Source of the DNA: Apostichopus japonicus
Lineage: Eukaryota > Echinodermata > Holothuroidea > Aspidochirotida > Stichopodidae
DNA length: 64,000 nt
Assembly (NCBI RefSeq): GCF_037975245.1
Contig: NC_092568.1
Coordinates: 36,983,001 to 37,047,000 of the forward strand
Direction: 5' to 3'
Below, piece after piece: positions 57,691-64,000 of this stretch (position 1 is its first letter; every line of letters starts with the position of its first letter). Below the pieces are notes generated by a model. The model did no database searches, had not been told where the DNA came from, and saw only the letters and a program-made list of their open reading frames with translations. The position numbers were made by a program, and so were the translations under genes.

Positions 57691-59987
57691 AGAGTATAAT
57701 GAAAGGAATTGAGTCGAGAACACTCGGGGGAGGGAAACGATGGGAGAAAGGTGGACTCGGGAGGTGGGGGTCGGGTGGGTTTAAAAAACAGTGGACACAA
57801 CCATAGATCATTGAAAGAGACGAAATTCGACTAATACGCTCGATTAAATGTCTGTGCATGTCTTGAGTCAAATCATAGTCTCGAGTTACTTTGGTATCTC
57901 TATTGAAGACATTTGACGCGCTTGTTTGACTCAGCTCCGTCACCAACCACCACTTTAATAGTTGTTATTAATGAATGAGAGAAAGATGAATGAGAGAATA
58001 AATTTATTAATTGCATTTTAAACTTTAATATAAGTGGTTTTTACATGATGAATACCTTCATTTACCATGTCAGTGTCGAACCCAGTCTAGTAAAGTCCAT
58101 TAAAACCGCAGAGAAGATGAAATTCAAACTATACAACCTTCTTTCTAATTTCTCATTCGACTCAAACTGGAGCTTATTTGACAATATCCAGCCAACCCCT
58201 AATTGAGCTCACGTCCTAATGAAGTCATCAAAACCTTTGGTGTCACGCAATATTTCGTTTAATAGATGCGATATCTTTTACAATCTTGAAAGGCTTTTTA
58301 CGCTCGGACTGTGACCAAATACTCAAAAGTTTACACATTTATCATAACCAAAGACTTCGGCATAAAACTACCCTGATGTACTTTGCCTCAGATTTTGGTA
58401 CCTCATTGTTACAGTAACTTTTTAACAAGTTGCATGATAATATATATATATGTAGCTTCCCCTATCTCAACGTGTAAAAGGCAAAAATGGACAGCATATC
58501 GTTAAGAGAGTACCCATAAAGATTTGTTGTCACTTCCAGCTACATTCACATGCGATCATGATTTAGAAATAAAGCCTTCATAAAATCTCTATGGGAACAA
58601 GCTTAACAATTCCATTTTCCCCTTTCTACTTTATATATGATCTTTATCAAGTTTCTAATAGGAGATATTCGAAATGCTTTTTGTGTATATTAAACAGGTA
58701 CCCCACTAAGAATGAGCTAAGTTCCAACAAGATTCACATGTTTTAACGATTTTGAACCTAATCTTCATAAAATCCTTCCGGGAAACCTGTTTAACATTAT
58801 AACTTTTCTTCAACTTATAAGAAAGTCAATCCTCAAAATGAAGTGGTTTGACTAAAAAAAAAAAACTTATGCAATTTTCTTATAAAATATGCTGTAACAC
58901 TGCTACTAATTTACAATTAACGTTACATATTCTGAAATACTTAAATAACCTAATTACATTTGTAAAGTTGCGTTGTTAAACAAATACCCCTCTCAAATCG
59001 AGTAAAGTTCCAACAAGATTCATACGTTTTAACGATTTAGAATCTAGCCTTCATAAAATCCTTCCGGGAAACCTGTTTAACAATTTACACTTTCCTCTTT
59101 CCTGCCTTTTCCAGCGGAAACTCCTTCAATTATGAAACAGTAAAATTAATTTTGATAAATTTATGCAGTGTTGTATGTTATTTTATGTATTTTTAGTCTT
59201 GCAAAAGTTAGTTCCTGTAGTTATTTAGATTTCCATTTGAAAACAATTTATAATGTCTGCGAAAGAAAAGAAAAGAAAAACAAAATAAAACCTTAATTTA
59301 AATTAATAAACCTTAATTTAATTTAAATAAAGATAATTTTAAGTAAACAAATTCAGACGCTCCAATCCTTGTTATTATATGTAACTATTATTTTCTGAAT
59401 GACTTCTCCAGCTTTTATATTACAATATGTGCATCACTATGGCTCAACTTTTCTTCGTTACTATTTTTGATACTGCATTTCACTAAACTTTTTGGCCATG
59501 TACAATCTTTGGTGTACTATGTAACTACTATTTTCCAGTACCGGTGCCCAAGTGTGATGTACTCTGAGTTTTAATGGTTCAGAGTACCAGGGTCAATCTC
59601 GTGGACTATGAACTGGTACACTTAAACACACGAGGTAATACTATCAAACTCATCACAGGCCTTTATTGGTTCTCATTCGTCAGGATAAAGGCCACTTGAC
59701 AAGTGCTAACATGCAAACTTTCTAATAGGGGACAGGACAATGGGAAACCCGCCCCCTCCCCATGCAAGGCAGACAGTATCAAGCATTTGCGTTCCCACCC
59801 AACAAAATATTCCAGCTCTGCACGACTAAGGGCTCGATGTCGAGTGCAGGTCGAGATGAAGTGAGGGTGCACAGTTGGTTCACAGTTGGTCCACAGCTCT
59901 GAATCTTGAACCGGGGCTCTGACACTCAAGCTAATCAACTGCATTCACCTCAGGTGAATGTTTACTGTGAAACAAGATTCAACTCAC
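57691..59987. other. non-coding DNA with diverged ~250-bp repeats
   Basis: Three related blocks (about 58536-58625, 58718-58810, 59007-59100) share ccaacaagattca, gttttaacgattt, cttcataaaatccttccggg and aaacctgtttaac. This is probably an old local tandem duplication. A minus-strand ORF at 57689-57946 is unsupported. The last exon of the minus-strand peroxiredoxin-like gene should lie somewhere here or beyond, but was not identified. Confidence 0.5.
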
Positions 59988-60095
59988 CTTCAAAGTTTTA
60001 ATGAGTTGGTCTACATGTGAACGATCCCTGGGCGTGATGCCACAATGAACGAATACAAAGTTTCCATCTTTGTCCAAAATGAAGTCTCCCCCATT
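59988..60095 (-). CDS. peroxiredoxin-like (AhpC/TSA, PRXL2-type) protein, C-terminal exon
   Basis: On the minus strand the acceptor gtttgtcctcacag precedes 36 codons: NGGDFILDKDGNFVFVHCGI then TPRDRSHVDQLIKTLK, followed by the donor gtgagtt. The pattern GGDF(I/V)(L/V)D..G...F.H....P.DR..V..L...L is the C-terminal strand-helix of PRXL2/AAED1-type thioredoxin-fold proteins. The phase-0 junction with the exon at 62437-62568 restores DDLLQ|NGGDF. The active-site region is upstream, outside the window. Confidence 0.68.
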
Positions 60096-62436
60096 CTGTG
60101 AGGACAAACATTAGAAGAAAAGTTTTATACAAAGTTGACAAATTCAGTCTTGAATCACTTTTCAAAATGTTCACAAATTACAGTTTTAGCTCAAAGCAGG
60201 ACTCATGGTTTTATTCTCAGTTTGAGATGGTATGGCAGCTTTTCTGCATCATTCATAAAATCTGAAATATCAAAGCAAGAAAACCTTTGGGATTCCTTGT
60301 CATACAATTTGCTCAAAATTCAAAGTACTGTAACTATCTGACTGATATAGAGCAAGTGAGTTGAATTTTTCCAAGAATTAAGTGAGAACAAGACAAGATT
60401 GTAGAAATCCGTTGTGGGCATCAACCATGTCATTCACTCATAAAGATTTTACATCATAGAATTTAAACCAAAATGTTTCAATATCCATATTTTGAAGTTA
60501 TCATGTTTAAAAGGTTTATCAGACTTTGATGCCTGTCGACCTTATGTGATCTTTGACCTCTACTAGTTACCACAGGATTCTTGCACTCACCAAGCTGGAT
60601 CTACATACCATGTATGAAATTCAACAAAGATGTATTTTTTGAGTTATCGCGTTCACAAAATTTGTTGACCTCATTGAACCCAAATGACCTTTAAACTTCA
60701 CAGAAAACAATGGGCGTCTTAATTGTACTCAATAAGGGGAATCCACATTCCAAGTGTGAAGTTAATCCACTAATAACTTTTTGTGTACCATCACCATTGC
60801 ATAGATTAATTTTGCCTCCGGCTAGGAATAAAACAATTGGTGTCTATCAGTTCATTCAAAAGGGGATTTCTATGAGCAACGTGGATACATTTTCAAAATG
60901 GTCCAGCACAAGGGCCACATTTATATGAACTTTTGTTTAATAATAACAATAACTAACTATATAAATGTGATATCTCACATGAAATCTAAACTTTCACTGT
61001 TTTAGAAACTTTTCGGCGTGGAATCGTATGACGCAATCATTACTGTCAGTGGCCATCACTCCTGTGTTCCTTTTACAGCGATTCAATTCAGAGTGAAAGT
61101 AAGTTTCCTGCTGTAACTTGTTGCAACCAGTTATAATTTTCTTACATTTGAGTGGAGTTGGTCGAGCTTGCGAAATCTTTCTTGACAAATGTAGTATACC
61201 GGTCCGTGGGAAGATAGTAAAACCCAATGAGTTTCCTTTTCCGATGATAAGCTTATGCCAAACTTTGTGCGGTATTGAGGCAGACCAAACTTCTATTTAC
61301 ATTCTTACGCGTAGTGAGCCTCCAGGAGGATCATCAGCTAAAATTTTGTTTTACCTAGTTTAACCCCCAGTCGCCCCTCTCCTTATAGAGAAGCTCTCGT
61401 CAATGAACATATTTAGACTGCCTTGAGCTGGTAAAGATTGCATCGGTACCATTATTTCAAGGAAACTTGGGAAGTATATGAGATACAGTTTGTTACACAT
61501 TGTTACACACGTGGAAACATGTTATAGGTTACCTTAACTTACCAGTTAATACCACTTGAACAATGTTACTATTGCATGCCAATACACAAACCTCTCACAC
61601 CCCCTCCCCCCTCCCAATACGTCTGTCAAAGAACTTAAGGCTTCTTGTTTGGTACTTTATTTTGCAAGTTTAATACACATTTTTTATCAAAGGACGAAAT
61701 AGCTTAAGATTTGTATTTGCGTGATTTAGCACATCCTTGTTTTCATCAGTAATCTTAGTCATCACTATGGAAACCAATGCACATGGTAAGATTTAAAAAA
61801 TGCATAACTTAGAGGAGAAGCAAGCCTAGCCGGTCTTTTCTACCTTATGAAACAGAGGTGAGGTAACCTAATTGCCTAAACCTAATCATAGTCCAATTGT
61901 TAGAAAACATGTTTAAACAGTCACGTCAGGCGATTAACAGGCACACCATGTGTGACATCCTATTTACACTTGGAGTTTTTTTTTTTTTTTTAGTTTGTTT
62001 AGTTTTTTTTTTTTTTTTTTTTGGGGGGGGGCTTTTTCTGTCTTGGTGGTGATGATATATATAACAGTTGTTAAAGCAACACCAACTTTACATAGATTCA
62101 TTAACACCCATGATGTTTCTACCTGTAATATTTGCAAACACGACCTCTACTAACAACAGGAAATAATGTAATTAATCAAATAGAAGGCAAACATTAACAA
62201 TTGCATCACCGAGGGCTATTGGGGATGTAATGTTTAGACTTGTACATGGTATCTCCAAGAATGGACAAAACAATTCCTTAATAACTGCTCAAAACTTCAA
62301 CCTCCCATCACCTGCTATCAAACATGGTACGACAATGTTTTCTGTTTGCAATCTCTTTAACAAATATAATTTCCCCGTTATAGTGACACAAGAGGGTCAG
62401 TATATAACGCTACTAAACTGCTCCACTCTCGCTTAC
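60096..62436 (-). other. intron of peroxiredoxin-like gene
   Basis: Bounded by donor gtaagc (62436-62431) and acceptor ctcacag. It contains AT-rich sequence, T and G runs (61977-62030) and small ORFs (60710-60928, 61118-61363) without supporting features. Confidence 0.55.
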
Positions 62437-62568
62437 CTGTAACAGATCATCGACATGGTAAATAGGATGAGTCTTCGGAACTCTGGCCACTGAGTTAGCA
62501 AAGGGAAAGATGGCCTTTGAATTCCATGAACTCGAAGCTGATTTTTGAAGCCCGACTGAGTAGTAAAT
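62437..62568 (-). CDS. peroxiredoxin-like protein, middle exon
   Basis: The acceptor tttgttttcag on the minus strand opens 44 codons, IYYSVGLQKSASSSWNSKAI, then FPFANSVARVPKTHPIYHVDD and LLQ, before the donor gtaagcg. The Y...GL..S...W pattern and the closing DDLLQ fit the linker region before GGDF in PRXL2-type proteins. Both borders are phase 0. The upstream neighbour at 63983-64000 supplies SDKKRE, giving DKKREIYYSVGL across the junction. Confidence 0.65.
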
Positions 62569-63982
62569 CTGAAAACAAAGGAAAATATTATGAAATAGAT
62601 ACATGAATGATTGAAACAAAAACACAAAATATTTCCATATTCATAGTGCAGATAACTTATTATACATGGGGATGCATTGTCATGTTCGCCCAGATTTGAT
62701 GTCAGTAAAAAACGTTTTAAACTTTTTTTTCCCAGTGAAAGAGGATCGAGGGAAGCAACCATTAAAGTACAAATTAATGTCCCATAAATAATTCATAGAT
62801 TGAAATTAAATAATTCCAATAAAGTTTGTTGCCCAAGCTGAGGGTATTGCATATGAAAAACTCCAACTGAATGATTTCTGAAAGGAAGTGAGATTTTCTT
62901 GTTTTTTTGCTTCATGTCAACTCTTAAAGAAAAGCAAATTGATGAAGTTTTCCAGTACAATTCTTATCCAAACAAAATGTTGTCTTTCACCAAGAAGAAA
63001 ATATTGCATCATTCATAAAACAAAAAAGGAATTTTTTCCTAACCAATTAACGCGATAATTTTCCCTGCCTGGACACGAACTGTCTCCATCAGCCCCATTT
63101 TCCATTCCATTCCATTTTCATCATTGAATAGTCATAAATTATTTCCAGTGTTGTAAATTTTATGAAACAATATTAACAATAATCCCTTATGTCAGTCTCC
63201 CCCCCCCCCAAATAATAAGTAAGAAAATGTATATAAAAAAATGAGACGAAGAATATTGAATTAACTCTTAATTAATTGCTATTATTGTCTTTGGTTCCTA
63301 TTAAATTATATTCTGTTAATTCTGATACAAAGGATTTTTTTAATTACAACTAAGGCTTTCCTCAATTTCTCTGTGCATATTTTCAGTCGGCTTAGAGCCA
63401 TATTTGACGTTTCGTTTTTTTCTCAAATTTGAAAATTGATAGATTGCTAGTATTTTCCGATGAAAGACTTTTAATGAGTAGCACGGTGACATTTGCGAGA
63501 GAAAGAACAAATATTCAACAATCGAAACAACAGAATATAGAAATTTTCATTAGAAATATGTCAAGTTTTGTGTAAAGTTTTTTTAATTAAATTTAGAAAC
63601 AGATCAAAACAAAGATAAATTATTTGCTATAATTCATGTTGTTTTGCAGATTGTTTGATTTTTGAACTGCCATGAATCATGAATAGTTTATAACAGGCTT
63701 AAATAATGTTACTATACGATATGGGAAAGCTTCTCTTTAACATATGTACTGTAAGCAGTTGGATAAAAGGGCCAGTTATAGGCAAGCATTCAGCAGGTAT
63801 ATACTATGTAATCATCAGTTATAGGGTGGCGGGGCAAATTTTAAATATTTTTTTCTTGTTGGCCGGGGGGGGGGGGGCGTGCAGGAGATGCTCAGGGACG
63901 GGTGGACGGATATATCAGCAGGCTGTTAGTTTGCTTGAAAAACAATACTCAAGGAAGAATCAAGTTCTCTTAATTAACTCAC
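62569..63982 (-). other. intron of peroxiredoxin-like gene
   Basis: Runs from donor gtgagtta (63982-63975) to acceptor ttttcag (62569). AT-rich, with C and G runs at 63198-63210 and 63866-63877. Confidence 0.5.
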
Positions 63983-64000
63983 CTCTCGTTTTTTGTCGCT
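63983..64000 (-). CDS. peroxiredoxin-like protein, partial exon at window edge
   Basis: Six codons (SDKKRE) before a strong gtgagt donor on the minus strand. The exon continues beyond the window. Called only because phase and sequence join the exon at 62568 into the expected D(K/R)..(I/L)Y...GL pattern. Confidence 0.5.

Noticed and set aside
57689-57946. minus-strand ORF, possible first exon
   Set aside because: It has a plausible start but no recognisable domain, no clear donor, and it overlaps the right direct duplication. It is not supportable as a gene.
59663-59944. minus-strand ORF as last exon of the peroxiredoxin-like gene
   Set aside because: The only acceptor before it would leave an intron of about 45 nt, and its peptide does not resemble the family's C-terminus.

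Overview
The window looks like nuclear DNA of a marine invertebrate animal. A deuterostome such as an echinoderm or hemichordate is my best guess, but only a guess. The support is short exons with GT/AG boundaries, a fibrinogen-related domain exon, Ser/Thr-rich modular exons, a tRNA-derived SINE, animal-type hAT, CACTA-like, CR1/L2-like and Gypsy elements, AT-rich intergenic DNA and many G/C homopolymer runs. There are no bacterial operons, CRISPR arrays or intact long ORFs. Most of the sequence is mobile or repetitive, often nested.

Region 1 (1-16300) holds the most unusual object. Two arrays of the same ~225-bp tandem repeat lie in opposite orientation (325-1515 and 15391-16293) and bracket ~14 kb. 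Between them, on the + strand, is a decayed multi-domain gene series: an SGNH-hydrolase-like exon (6598-6900), a cysteine-rich domain preceded by 42-residue repeats (7598-8488), an RNase-H-fold DDE transposase with a recognisable D, D, E triad (9911-11290), a USP-type deubiquitinase-like domain (11292-12583) and a Ulp1/SENP-like protease (12918-14004). I read this as one giant, now broken DNA transposon carrying two ubiquitin/SUMO-type proteases and an SGNH domain. A palindromic fold-back element (2607-4499) and small TIR elements are inserted in it.

Region 2 (16300-35400) contains hAT elements with 8-bp target duplications (16313-17564, 17861-18943, 31050-34686; the last keeps a hAT dimerisation-domain remnant). 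It also contains a minus-strand, secreted, Ser/Thr-rich gene. A candidate signal-peptide exon lies at 35277-35367, and an 87-nt phase-1 exon is tandemly repeated in ~975-bp units at 19014-27417. The middle unit is split by a 4.8-kb CACTG-ended element (20124-24910) and a 5'-truncated LINE (25124-25854). Subtracting both inserts restores the unit length.

Region 3 (35400-49400) has further hAT elements (39380-39984; 40588-41924 with 40724-41570 nested inside), a U2-like snRNA fragment, an AT-hairpin, a 1.1-kb TIR element (43911-45026), a tRNA-derived SINE, and two joined-phase exons of a plus-strand fibrinogen-domain gene (46454-46566, 48041-48169). The second exon's donor site is duplicated.

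Region 4 (49400-64000) has a truncated minus-strand Gypsy pol with PPT and LTR (49551-51283), a ~210-bp tandem array (54527-55574) with an inverted partial copy fused to the Gypsy break, a fold-back element (56417-57285) between direct duplications, and three phase-compatible exons of a minus-strand peroxiredoxin-like (AhpC/TSA, PRXL2-type) gene (59988-64000, continuing past the window).
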